Shown: in pieces, positions 47,696-55,163 of the stretch
How the letters are laid out: each line of letters starts with the position of its first letter
How positions within the stretch are numbered: position 1 is the stretch's first letter
From: JAICKM01 sp050998805
GTDB taxonomy: Bacteria > Chloroflexota > Chloroflexia > QHBQ01 > JAICKM01
Assembly (NCBI GenBank): GCA_050998805.1
Contig: JBPCPV010000031.1
Location: 65,019-129,018 of the forward strand
Direction of reading: 5' to 3'
Length of the DNA: 64,000 nt
Notes under the pieces: generated by a model
What the model was told of the DNA's origin: nothing
The model's database searches: none
Seen by the model: only the letters and a program-made list of their open reading frames with translations
Program-made: the position numbers and the translations under genes

Positions 47696-48565
47696 TTAGT
47701 GTGGGATGAGCCTCCAGGCCAGGGCTATGATGCCAGCACCGGCCAGGGTCGCGATTGCCAATGTGACGTAGCTGTTCGCGCCGCCAGCGGCTTCCTCGGC
47801 GATGACGACCTGCACCCAGGTCGAAACTGCTTTCATGCCCCGCGTCTCGCCGCTGCCGCCGTCCCAGATCGCGAAGGCGGCGTTCGTCGTCTCGCCGGGG
47901 GTCAACGGCGCGGTGCCGGGGTCGCTCGGCGCGAGGTCGCGGCTGTAGATGACGTACCAGCGGCCGTCTTTCCAGGTGCTTACCGCCGTCGGCGGCACGC
48001 CGGGTGTTTCGACCGCCTTACAGATGCCGTTGCTGGTGAGGTTGCGGGTGCCGTTGTAGGGCTGATCGTTGTCGCGCGCCACCCGTTCAATCGCGGCCTT
48101 CCACTGCCAGATGTTGACCCGGCTATCTGTCTGCCCCATGCACTGGTAGGGGAGGTGCTGAGGGTCAATCGGCAGCTGGATCGCGCCGGCATCGCTCGGC
48201 ATGTCCTTCACGTAATCGTTGCGAGTCGCGTCGGCCCATGAGACCAGGAAGGCTATCCGCTTGCCGTCTTGCACAGCGCGGACCTGCACCGAGGAGACGC
48301 TGCCGCCCCCGCCCGGCTGGAACATCTGCTGCGCGCTCAGGGGTATATCAGCTGGCCTCGCCGCCGCCCAGAGCGGAGAGAAGGGGTCGGTCTCAGGCAC
48401 CGGCTCATGGAGCTGGGGCACACCGATCGCCGCCGACGCCGCCTGCACAAGGCTGATGTTGAAGAGGCTGAACAGCGCGCCGACCGCCACCAGCAGCCCG
48501 ACCGTCAGCCCTGCGCGGAGGCGCGGGTTAGTCCGCAATTCGGTGCGTAGTCTAGTTACTCGCAT
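47696..48565 (-). CDS. ethylbenzene-dehydrogenase-like heme-binding protein
   Basis: 289 residues from ATG 48565, overlapping the preceding stop (TGATG). An N-terminal transmembrane helix and a C-terminal helix flank an extracytoplasmic domain of the EB_dh type (PADIPLSAQQM, VQVRAVQDGKRIAFLVSWAD, and VSTWKDGRWYVIYSRDL). This family binds heme b in DMSO-reductase-like gamma subunits. Here it lies between cytochrome c and ccoN, so an extra heme b relay is a fair inference. Confidence 0.82.
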   Translation of the reverse strand: MRVTRLRTELRTNPRLRAGLTVGLLVAVGALFSLFNISLVQAASAAIGVPQLHEPVPETDPFSPLWAAARPADIPLSAQQMFQPGGGGSVSSVQVRAVQDGKRIAFLVSWADATRNDYVKDMPSDAGAIQLPIDPQHLPYQCMGQTDSRVNIWQWKAAIERVARDNDQPYNGTRNLTSNGICKAVETPGVPPTAVSTWKDGRWYVIYSRDLAPSDPGTAPLTPGETTNAAFAIWDGGSGETRGMKAVSTWVQVVIAEEAAGGANSYVTLAIATLAGAGIIALAWRLIPH

Positions 48566-49434
48566 CACTTGCCCGTCTTCGCGTGAGACAGATAGTCAAC
48601 CAAGAGGTTGAGTTCGGCGTCGGTCATCTTGAGTGTCGGCATGTAGGTCGGGTTCATCGGGAACGGCTGCGGTGCCGGGGGCGGTGTGGCCCCTGGGCCG
48701 GGGGTTCCCAGGCTCGGCGGATAAGGAAGCCAGAGGTTCGGGCCGCGCTCTGTCGCCGCCACCGAGCTTGGGTCGTGGATCCACTTGTGGAGCCAGTCTG
48801 CGGTGCGGCGCGAGCCTACATCTGTGAGGTCGGCAGCTATCTTGCCGCCAACCGGCCCGACTAGGTGGCAGTTGAGGCAACCTTTGGCGAGCATCGTTGC
48901 CTTGACCTGTGACAGCTTCGCGGGGTCGGCCACGCCGCCGTTGAAGCCCTTCGCGCTGTAATCAGGCAGATCCTTGTCTTGGCCTGTTGCGGACGCCGCG
49001 TTCTCCAGCACCTGGTTCCAGTCCCCGTAAGTTATGAATGTGACGACGTTATCTATATCCTGGCTGGTGAGCGCGCCGCCTTCCTCGGTAGACCAAGCAG
49101 GCATCTGGACATTGGGCTGGTTCGAAGCGCGTCCCCGCTCCACAACCTTAGAGATGAAATCGTACGAGTCTTTATCGTAAGTGGGGTTCGGCGCGCCGTC
49201 GGTTTCGGCGCGCCAGGTGTCGCGGTTTAGTGCGGGGCCGATGCAGCCCTCGCCCTTCGGCCCGTGGCACTGTGTGCAATACTGCGCGTAGATCCTCTTG
49301 CCGGCCTCGACGGACTTCGCGCGCGCCTCGGCCTTCGCGGCGGGGGTGCGTTGGAAGTCTACTGCGGCATATACCAGCAGCGATAGCAACAACACGACAG
49401 AGAGAGTTGCGCCGAGGATAACTTTATCTCGCAT
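48565..49434 (-). CDS. membrane-anchored diheme cytochrome c
   Basis: 289 residues. An N-terminal anchor helix (VILGATLSVVLLLSLLVY) is followed by two cytochrome c domains with heme motifs YCTQCHGPKGEG and GCLNCHLVGPVGG; distal Met candidates are in VQMPAWSTEE and YMPTLKMTD. It probably takes the place of cytochrome c1 and the mobile carrier between the Rieske/b complex and the oxidase. Starts right after the Rieske gene. Confidence 0.9.
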   Translation of the reverse strand: MRDKVILGATLSVVLLLSLLVYAAVDFQRTPAAKAEARAKSVEAGKRIYAQYCTQCHGPKGEGCIGPALNRDTWRAETDGAPNPTYDKDSYDFISKVVERGRASNQPNVQMPAWSTEEGGALTSQDIDNVVTFITYGDWNQVLENAASATGQDKDLPDYSAKGFNGGVADPAKLSQVKATMLAKGCLNCHLVGPVGGKIAADLTDVGSRRTADWLHKWIHDPSSVAATERGPNLWLPYPPSLGTPGPGATPPPAPQPFPMNPTYMPTLKMTDAELNLLVDYLSHAKTGK

Positions 49435-49461
49435 GTCTGCCTCACACTCCTAAAGCCGAGA

Positions 49462-50061
49462 TTATCCGAGTACTGTCGCCTGCTTGGGGTCGTATCCGGC
49501 TCGGTGAACGGTCACAGCCGGCGCGGTGTCCACGGTGATTTTGCCGCCGTCAATTGCTATCTTGAACAGGTCGAGCGGGGCTGGGGCGGGGCCACCGACA
49601 TTCAGTCCCCAGCGCGTGTAGATCGAGCCATGGCACGGGCAGTGGAAGATCCCATTATACTGCCCGTAGGTCTCATCCGGCTTCCACGGCACCGTGCAGC
49701 CGAGGTGCTTGCACTTCCAGTAGAGGGCCACCATCACGCTTTTGTTGCCGAGGGCAGGTTCCTTATAGCGCGAGAGGTAGAACTTGCCGGTCGGGAAGCG
49801 CACCACGTCGCCGTCTTTGAGGTCGGAGACAGTGCCGGCGCTGATCTTGCCGCCGAAGGGGCTGGTCTTCTGAGGCCAGAAGAAGGCAAGGAACGCGACG
49901 GTCCCACCGAGGCTCATCACGCCGAGCGCGCCCAGCGTAGTCAAGCGTATAAAGTCGCGGCGGCTCGCGCCTGCGACCACCCCGCCCTGTGTGTCTTCCG
50001 GCCCCGGTCGGGTATGCACCCGTGGCGTCAGGGTCCGCTCGCCTCGCACCTGTTGTGCCAT
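49462..50061 (-). CDS. Rieske [2Fe-2S] protein
   Basis: 199 residues from ATG 50061 after GAGGAG. A twin-arginine-like signal anchor (SRRDFIRLTTLGALGVM) precedes the Rieske fold with cluster ligands CKHLGC and CPCHGS. It accepts electrons from quinol at the Qo site of the adjacent cytochrome b. A longer upstream frame runs into the cytochrome b gene and is rejected. Confidence 0.94.
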   Translation of the reverse strand: MAQQVRGERTLTPRVHTRPGPEDTQGGVVAGASRRDFIRLTTLGALGVMSLGGTVAFLAFFWPQKTSPFGGKISAGTVSDLKDGDVVRFPTGKFYLSRYKEPALGNKSVMVALYWKCKHLGCTVPWKPDETYGQYNGIFHCPCHGSIYTRWGLNVGGPAPAPLDLFKIAIDGGKITVDTAPAVTVHRAGYDPKQATVLG

Positions 50062-50084
50062 TGTAGTCTCCTCGCGGGGCCGGA

Positions 50085-50972
50085 TCAGGCCAGTCCCAGC
50101 CGATGTAGAATCACTAAGCCGAAGTCGGTCGGCGGCACCGCCCACGGCGGGTAGAGTTCCATACCGTGCCCACGCAGGAACTGCCCCACAAAGGTCAGCA
50201 CGACATACGTGGTAAAAAAGCCCGTGAACAGCCCGATAGTCAATTCGGTGGTGGACAGCCCCCTGAACATGATCTTCAGCAACACGATCAGCAGAACGAT
50301 GAACCCGACCATGAAGATGGTCGGCAGAATCCAGTTGACGATCGACTCCACCAGGAAGCCGCTCGCGGTGGGGCGGTCGCCCATCATACCCATCATATCC
50401 GGTATGCCACCGAGCGGGCCGCCCTGTGCCAGCATGGTCTGGAAGGTGTTTTTCGGGTGGATCTGGGAATCGAATGTGATCAACCCGGTGAGCACGACGG
50501 TCGTGTAGATGGCAGTGAAGAGCATGATCTTCGGGCTGCGCTTGTTGTAGAACCAGACACCGAGGCCGTGCGTCCCCTTGTCAATATAGGGGATCGCCGC
50601 GATGGCGAGCAGCGCGATTGTCGGCACGATGACGCCGGCGAGGGCGGGGTTCATGTGCAGCAGCAGCTCCTGGAGGTTCATAAAGTACCAGGGTGCCTTC
50701 GACGGGTTCGGCGTCTTATCGCCGTTCGCCAGAGGTTCGAGCGGCGCGTTCGCCAGGGTGCCGAGGAGCACGAGCATGATCGTGAAGACGACCGCGCCCA
50801 GGAACTCGATGACGACTAGGTGGGGCCAGACCTGCACCGTGTCTGCCTCGACCGCCGCCGGAGAGACCAGGCGGGAGCGCGCTGAGGATGTCAGCACGGG
50901 CGCGCCCTTCTGTTCGGTGACGTTGCGCTCTTTGATTGTCACGCCCGTGGTCGGGCGGGTCTCGGTAGCCAT
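50085..50972 (-). CDS. cytochrome b C-terminal domain protein (subunit IV-like)
   Basis: 295 residues with an ~60-residue soluble N terminus and about five transmembrane helices. The Qo-site motif normally PEWY reads APWYFMNLQELL, so the usual Glu is replaced by Pro. DKGTHGLGVWF and ITFDSQIHPKNTF surround the loops. Together with the N-terminal protein it makes a split, b6f-style cytochrome b. Confidence 0.9.
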   Translation of the reverse strand: MATETRPTTGVTIKERNVTEQKGAPVLTSSARSRLVSPAAVEADTVQVWPHLVVIEFLGAVVFTIMLVLLGTLANAPLEPLANGDKTPNPSKAPWYFMNLQELLLHMNPALAGVIVPTIALLAIAAIPYIDKGTHGLGVWFYNKRSPKIMLFTAIYTTVVLTGLITFDSQIHPKNTFQTMLAQGGPLGGIPDMMGMMGDRPTASGFLVESIVNWILPTIFMVGFIVLLIVLLKIMFRGLSTTELTIGLFTGFFTTYVVLTFVGQFLRGHGMELYPPWAVPPTDFGLVILHRLGLA

Positions 50973-50991
50973 AGTCGGGCTTCCTTTCTGC

Positions 50992-51831
50992 TTACTCTTT
51001 GGCGCGGCCTGCGGCGCGTGCTCCGGCTGAGAGGGTCTCGCCGCCTTCGCTGATGCGTGTGGTGAATGTCAGGCCCCGCGAAAAGCCGTCCTTGCGGATG
51101 CGCCAGAAGTGGACCGCGAGGAAGACAGTCAACAGCAAAGGCAGGCCGATCACATGTAGTGTGTAGAAGCGGAGCAGGGCGTTTTGGGATACGCTGTAGT
51201 CGCCGATCAGCAGGAAGTGGATCGTGTCGCCCAAGATCGGCGTCGAGCCGACCATATTGGTGCCGACTGTGATGGCCCAAAGAGCGAGTTGGTCCCACGG
51301 CAGCAGGTAGCCGGTGAAGCTGAGGAGGAAGGTCAGCACCAGCAGGATCACGCCGACGACCCAGTTGAACTGGCGCGGGGCGCGGAACGAGCCGGTGTAG
51401 AAGACGCGGCACATGTGCAGGAAGACCGTGATCACCATGCCGTGGGCCGCCCAGCGGTGAATATTCCGCATCAGGTAGCCGAACGGCTGGTCTTCCTGGA
51501 GCTGCTTGATGGTCGTGTAGGCGTCTGCGGTCGTCGGGATGTAGTAGAACATCAGCAGCACGCCGGTCAGCGTCAGCATCAGGAATAGGAAGAACGAGAT
51601 CCCGCCGAGGCCGAACGTATAGGTCATCTTGATGGCGTCGGGCCTCGTGCGGATCGGGTGGAGGTGGAGGAAGACGCTGTTCATGATCGCCAGCGAGCGT
51701 CCGCGCACCGAGGTCGGCCAGCCGTTGCGGATGACTGATCCCGTGATGTCCTGGAGCGTATTCTGGCTTCCGGTGCGGGCACGGAGCAAGCGCCCGCGCA
51801 TCCCTCCGGTGGGGCTGGTAACGCGCGCCAT
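50992..51831 (-). CDS. cytochrome b N-terminal domain protein (b6-like)
   Basis: 279 residues, four main transmembrane helices. Heme b ligands are paired: HRWAAHGMVITVFLH in helix B and LHVIGLPLLLTVFLAVH in helix D, with GYLLPWDQLALWA between them. Oxidises quinol and carries electrons across the membrane. Its ATG overlaps the stop of the 44-residue gene upstream (TAATG). Confidence 0.93.
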   Translation of the reverse strand: MARVTSPTGGMRGRLLRARTGSQNTLQDITGSVIRNGWPTSVRGRSLAIMNSVFLHLHPIRTRPDAIKMTYTFGLGGISFFLFLMLTLTGVLLMFYYIPTTADAYTTIKQLQEDQPFGYLMRNIHRWAAHGMVITVFLHMCRVFYTGSFRAPRQFNWVVGVILLVLTFLLSFTGYLLPWDQLALWAITVGTNMVGSTPILGDTIHFLLIGDYSVSQNALLRFYTLHVIGLPLLLTVFLAVHFWRIRKDGFSRGLTFTTRISEGGETLSAGARAAGRAKE

Positions 51832-51965
51832 TAGATATCCTCCTCGCTGTCCTCAAGTTCGCCGCGCCGTAGGGTGCCGAGGCGGTCGATCACCACGAGA
51901 AGGCCGATCGCCACGAGGACGCCAGCCAGCACCACCAGCGGCTCCAGGGTAATACCAATGTCCAT
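51831..51965 (-). CDS. 44-residue membrane protein, first gene of the respiratory operon
   Basis: ATG 51965 is preceded by AGGAGGTCGG, the strongest ribosome-binding site of the operon. The product starts MDIGITLEPLVVLAGVLVAI and is one transmembrane helix with an acidic C terminus (RRGELEDSEEDI). Its TAA overlaps the next ATG, so it is coupled to cytochrome b. Such small single-helix subunits are common in bc/b6f complexes (PetG/L/M/N-like by size only). Confidence 0.75.
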   Translation of the reverse strand: MDIGITLEPLVVLAGVLVAIGLLVVIDRLGTLRRGELEDSEEDI

Positions 51966-52016
51966 CGTCCGACCTCCTGTGTGGTCTGTGGGCGCACGCT
52001 CTGCTAACTCACCCGC

Positions 52017-52022
52017 ATTATA
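52017..52022 (-). promoter_or_regulatory. -10 box of the respiratory operon promoter
   Basis: TATAAT on the minus strand, about 52 bases before the first start codon. TTGACG lies 22 bp further upstream, too far for a standard -35, so the promoter may need an activator. Confidence 0.5.
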
Positions 52023-52079
52023 CTACGAATCGCCTCGGCGCGCACGTCAATCCGGCTTAATATTGCATTAATAGAGCCG

Positions 52080-53876
52080 TCAGCCGGGGGCCTCTGCGGG
52101 CAGTGTTACCTTGAATACAGCCCCGCCCGGCGTACTGCCGCCGGAGAGGGTGCCGCCGTGTGCCTCGATGACCGCCCGGCTGATGTGGAGGCCGAGGCCG
52201 AGGCCGCCGGTGCGGTTGTGCGGTGTGTCACCCTGGTAGTAACGCTGGAAAAGTTGGTTGAGTTGGTCCGCGCTCATACCGGGGCCGTTGTCCGATATGA
52301 GGAGAACAGCACGGCTCTCCTGGTTGTCCATCTCGATACTAATCGTCCCGTTGAGTGGCGAGTACTTTATCGCGTTGGCGATCAGGTGGCTGAAGACCTG
52401 CTCGAGTCGCACCCGGTCCCCGGTCACCCAGCAAGGCGCGGCACCGGGTCGCAAGTCGAACGAGAGGTCGGGGCGGGCCGAAGCGCGAAGATGTTCGAGC
52501 GCGCCGTCGACGGCCGACCAGAGGTCGAGACGTTCGAGGCTGAGGCTCAACCGGCCCTGCTCGATGTTCGACATGTCGAGGATAGTCTCAACGAGGCGGT
52601 TAAGGCGCTGGGCCTGCGACCAGATCACATCCATCTGGCGACTGAACTTGTTTGGCTCCTTAGCCGAGACCCTGCGGATGAGCTGCACATAACCGAGGAT
52701 GGCGGTCAGGGGCGTCCTCAGTTCATGGGCGGCGGCAGAGAGGAAGGCATCCTTAGCTTGTTGCGCCTCCAACTCCTGCTCGTAGAGGCGCGCGTTTTCG
52801 AGGGCCACCGCGGCGTGGTCGGCAAGCGCGCGCGTCAGTAGGATGTCTTCGGGGGCGAAGGCTATAGCGGGGTTGAACAGCCAGACGACAAGCACGCCGA
52901 TAAGGTGATGCTGGGCGAGCAGAGGCACCGCGAGATAGGAATGCGCGCCGAAGGCTTGGCGGTATGGGTCGGGGGCTTCTGTGCCGGCAGGGTGGTCGGC
53001 ATCTATCAGCATGACCTCGCCGTGAAGGGCGGCCATGCCGATGCCCGTCTCTCCGATGCGGGGCAGGTGGGCCTGGAGGAACGCCATACGCTCTTGGCGG
53101 CTGCCCTCAAGCGCGTCGGCGTAGGCAGTAGGGGTCAGTTCGTCGGCGTTGTTATGCAGCATGTAAATCGCGCAACCCTCTCCGAGCACCTCGATAGTTG
53201 AGAGGCTGAGAGCGTCCAGCACATGCCCCATTTCGAGGCTCGAATTGAGTAAGCGCCCGGCGTCGGCGAGGAAGTTCGCGTGACGCACCTGCTTTGCGGC
53301 TTCCTCGAAGAGCCGAGCGTTCGTGAGGGCGACGGCGACCTGGTTGGCGAAGGTGGTGAGCGCATCCAGAGTTTCTTCGTCGTAGTCACGGGGCCGATCG
53401 TGGTAGAGCGCGAGCGCGCCGAGCGAGCGGCCTTGGTGCCTAAACGGGGCGGCCACAATGCTTCGTATGCCGTCTTCTACCGCAACCTGACGGAGTTCGG
53501 GCAAAGAGGCGTCATGCTGTAAGTCGGCGACATAGACCGCCCTTCTTCCCTCGCCGGCCCGCCCCACTGCCGATTGGTCGTAGAAGCGAGCAACCGTGGA
53601 GAGAAGGTGTGGCGAAAGCCCAACCGCGTCTGCACAGCGCACCTCCCCCGATGGCAGGCGAAGGAAAACGGCGGCGCGATCCGCCCCAAAAACCTGCCTG
53701 GTCTGGGTAAGCAGGAGTTCGACGAGCGGGCCGATTTCGAGCGTGGAGGTGATCAGCACAGAGAGCTCGTAGAGTGCATCGGCGCGGCGGCGAACGGTTC
53801 GGTATCGGTGTTGGAGGCCGGGGGTGCGTGGTACTTTCGGCTCCGGCTCTTGCTTATCATCTTCTCTGTCAGCCAT
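52080..53876 (-). CDS. soluble histidine kinase with two GAF domains
   Basis: 598 residues, no transmembrane segment. Two GAF domains (~40-195 and ~215-370) are followed by HisKA (AAAHELRTPLTAILGY, phosphorylated His) and HATPase with HLIANAIKYSP, DNGPGM, LFQRYYQ and GGLGLGLHISR. No cognate response regulator is adjacent. Directly upstream of and codirectional with the respiratory operon, so redox or oxygen sensing is plausible. Signal unknown. Confidence 0.9.
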   Translation of the reverse strand: MADREDDKQEPEPKVPRTPGLQHRYRTVRRRADALYELSVLITSTLEIGPLVELLLTQTRQVFGADRAAVFLRLPSGEVRCADAVGLSPHLLSTVARFYDQSAVGRAGEGRRAVYVADLQHDASLPELRQVAVEDGIRSIVAAPFRHQGRSLGALALYHDRPRDYDEETLDALTTFANQVAVALTNARLFEEAAKQVRHANFLADAGRLLNSSLEMGHVLDALSLSTIEVLGEGCAIYMLHNNADELTPTAYADALEGSRQERMAFLQAHLPRIGETGIGMAALHGEVMLIDADHPAGTEAPDPYRQAFGAHSYLAVPLLAQHHLIGVLVVWLFNPAIAFAPEDILLTRALADHAAVALENARLYEQELEAQQAKDAFLSAAAHELRTPLTAILGYVQLIRRVSAKEPNKFSRQMDVIWSQAQRLNRLVETILDMSNIEQGRLSLSLERLDLWSAVDGALEHLRASARPDLSFDLRPGAAPCWVTGDRVRLEQVFSHLIANAIKYSPLNGTISIEMDNQESRAVLLISDNGPGMSADQLNQLFQRYYQGDTPHNRTGGLGLGLHISRAVIEAHGGTLSGGSTPGGAVFKVTLPAEAPG

Positions 53877-53978
53877 ATGTCACCAGAAAGTTTGACAATA
53901 CCAAATCACACCGTCTGCCCTTCCAATAACGGTCATATGGGGAAAGAGCACATACAGTGCCACGTCTTACTGGGTGCC

Positions 53979-54007
53979 GAGATTCTTCGCTTCACTCAGA
54001 ATGACTG
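53979..54007. repeat. second copy of the 26-bp dispersed repeat
   Basis: GAGATTCTTCGCTTCACTCA then GAATGAC matches the copy at 7316-7346 with two differences. It lies between the GAF kinase and the lipid-kinase promoter. Confidence 0.85.
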
Positions 54008-54048
54008 TGGGGTGGGGGCGGAATGACAGTGGCTGGGGGGGGCGCCAG

Positions 54049-54077
54049 TTGACAACCTTCGGGGCGGGATATACAAT
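54049..54077 (+). promoter_or_regulatory. promoter of the diacylglycerol-kinase-like gene (leaderless)
   Basis: TTGACA (54049-54054), 17 bp, TACAAT (54072-54077). Transcription would start at or within two bases of the GTG start at 54084. Confidence 0.75.
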
Positions 54078-54083
54078 GCGAGT

Positions 54084-55163
54084 GTGAACGGCGCGGACGC
54101 GAGGACGGCAACCGAACAGGAGGCGACACCAATAGACCGACCAAATCAGGCCGAAACAGAGCCGCAGACAGACAAGAGCATACCTCCGATAGCGCTTGAG
54201 CCGCGTAAGAAGATAAAGGTCATCATCAACCCGACATCGGGCAAGAAGGGCGGGATCACCACGAACGCCATCAGCGCCGATGACGTGGTGCGCGCCCTGG
54301 AGGCCGCCGGGATCGAGGCCGATATCTTCGAGACGAGCGGGCCGGAGGACGGCACTGTGCTGGCGATGGAGGCCCGCGACGAGGGCTACAAGATGGTCGT
54401 TTCGTGCGGCGGTGACGGCACTACGGACGATGTTTCCGCGGGGTTGATCGGTACGGATATGGTGCTCGGCATCATCCCGCTCGGCAGCGCGAACAACGTG
54501 GCGCGGATGCTCCACATCCCGTTCGACCTGGAGGGCGCTGTGCGCCTGCTCAAGCAGGGCGAGGTGCGCTGCATTGATGTCGGGCGGATCGGTGGGCCGC
54601 GCGGGCGCGTCTTCCTCGAAACGGCCGGCATCGGCATGGACGCCGAACTCTTCCCTCTGTTCAACCGCCTCGACAAGGGCGCATACCTGACGCTCTTCGA
54701 GCTGGCGCGGACTTTCTTGCGCGCCCGACCCCATCACATGACATTGGTGCTCGACGGACGGCAGGTGCGGGTGCGCGCGCTGATGGTGCTTGTGGCGAAC
54801 GGCCCATATTGGGGCTATTCGATCCCGCTCGCCCCCGACGCGAAAGTTGACGACCACCGCCTCGAAGTGATCGTTTTCGGCAACTTCAGCAAGAGCGGGT
54901 TCATCCGCCATCTATTGGCTGCCTTCTTCGGTCGGGGCAAGGTCGTTGATCCGAAGACCGGCCAGACGCGCAACCGCCGCGTCTACAATCCTAACCAGAG
55001 GTTCTACCAGGCGCGCAAGATCCGGATACTCAGCAGGCGGCGCATCCCTGTGCATGGCGACGCCCGGCTGATGGCCCACACACCCGTGACGATCAGCGTC
55101 CAGCCGAACGCGCTCAACGTAGTGGTGGGCCGTGGCGAACACGTTACGCAGGACGTTGACTAG
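54084..55163 (+). CDS. diacylglycerol kinase/lipid kinase family protein
   Basis: 359 residues from GTG 54084. The catalytic domain has IINPTSGKKGG, the nucleotide loop SCGGDGTTDDVSAG, PLGSANNVARML, and ETAGIGMDAELF. These enzymes phosphorylate diacylglycerol or related lipids. The promoter ends seven bases before the GTG, so the mRNA is probably leaderless. The first ~40 residues are a polar extension. The next gene starts 31 bases before its stop. Confidence 0.92.
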   Translation: MNGADARTATEQEATPIDRPNQAETEPQTDKSIPPIALEPRKKIKVIINPTSGKKGGITTNAISADDVVRALEAAGIEADIFETSGPEDGTVLAMEARDEGYKMVVSCGGDGTTDDVSAGLIGTDMVLGIIPLGSANNVARMLHIPFDLEGAVRLLKQGEVRCIDVGRIGGPRGRVFLETAGIGMDAELFPLFNRLDKGAYLTLFELARTFLRARPHHMTLVLDGRQVRVRALMVLVANGPYWGYSIPLAPDAKVDDHRLEVIVFGNFSKSGFIRHLLAAFFGRGKVVDPKTGQTRNRRVYNPNQRFYQARKIRILSRRRIPVHGDARLMAHTPVTISVQPNALNVVVGRGEHVTQDVD

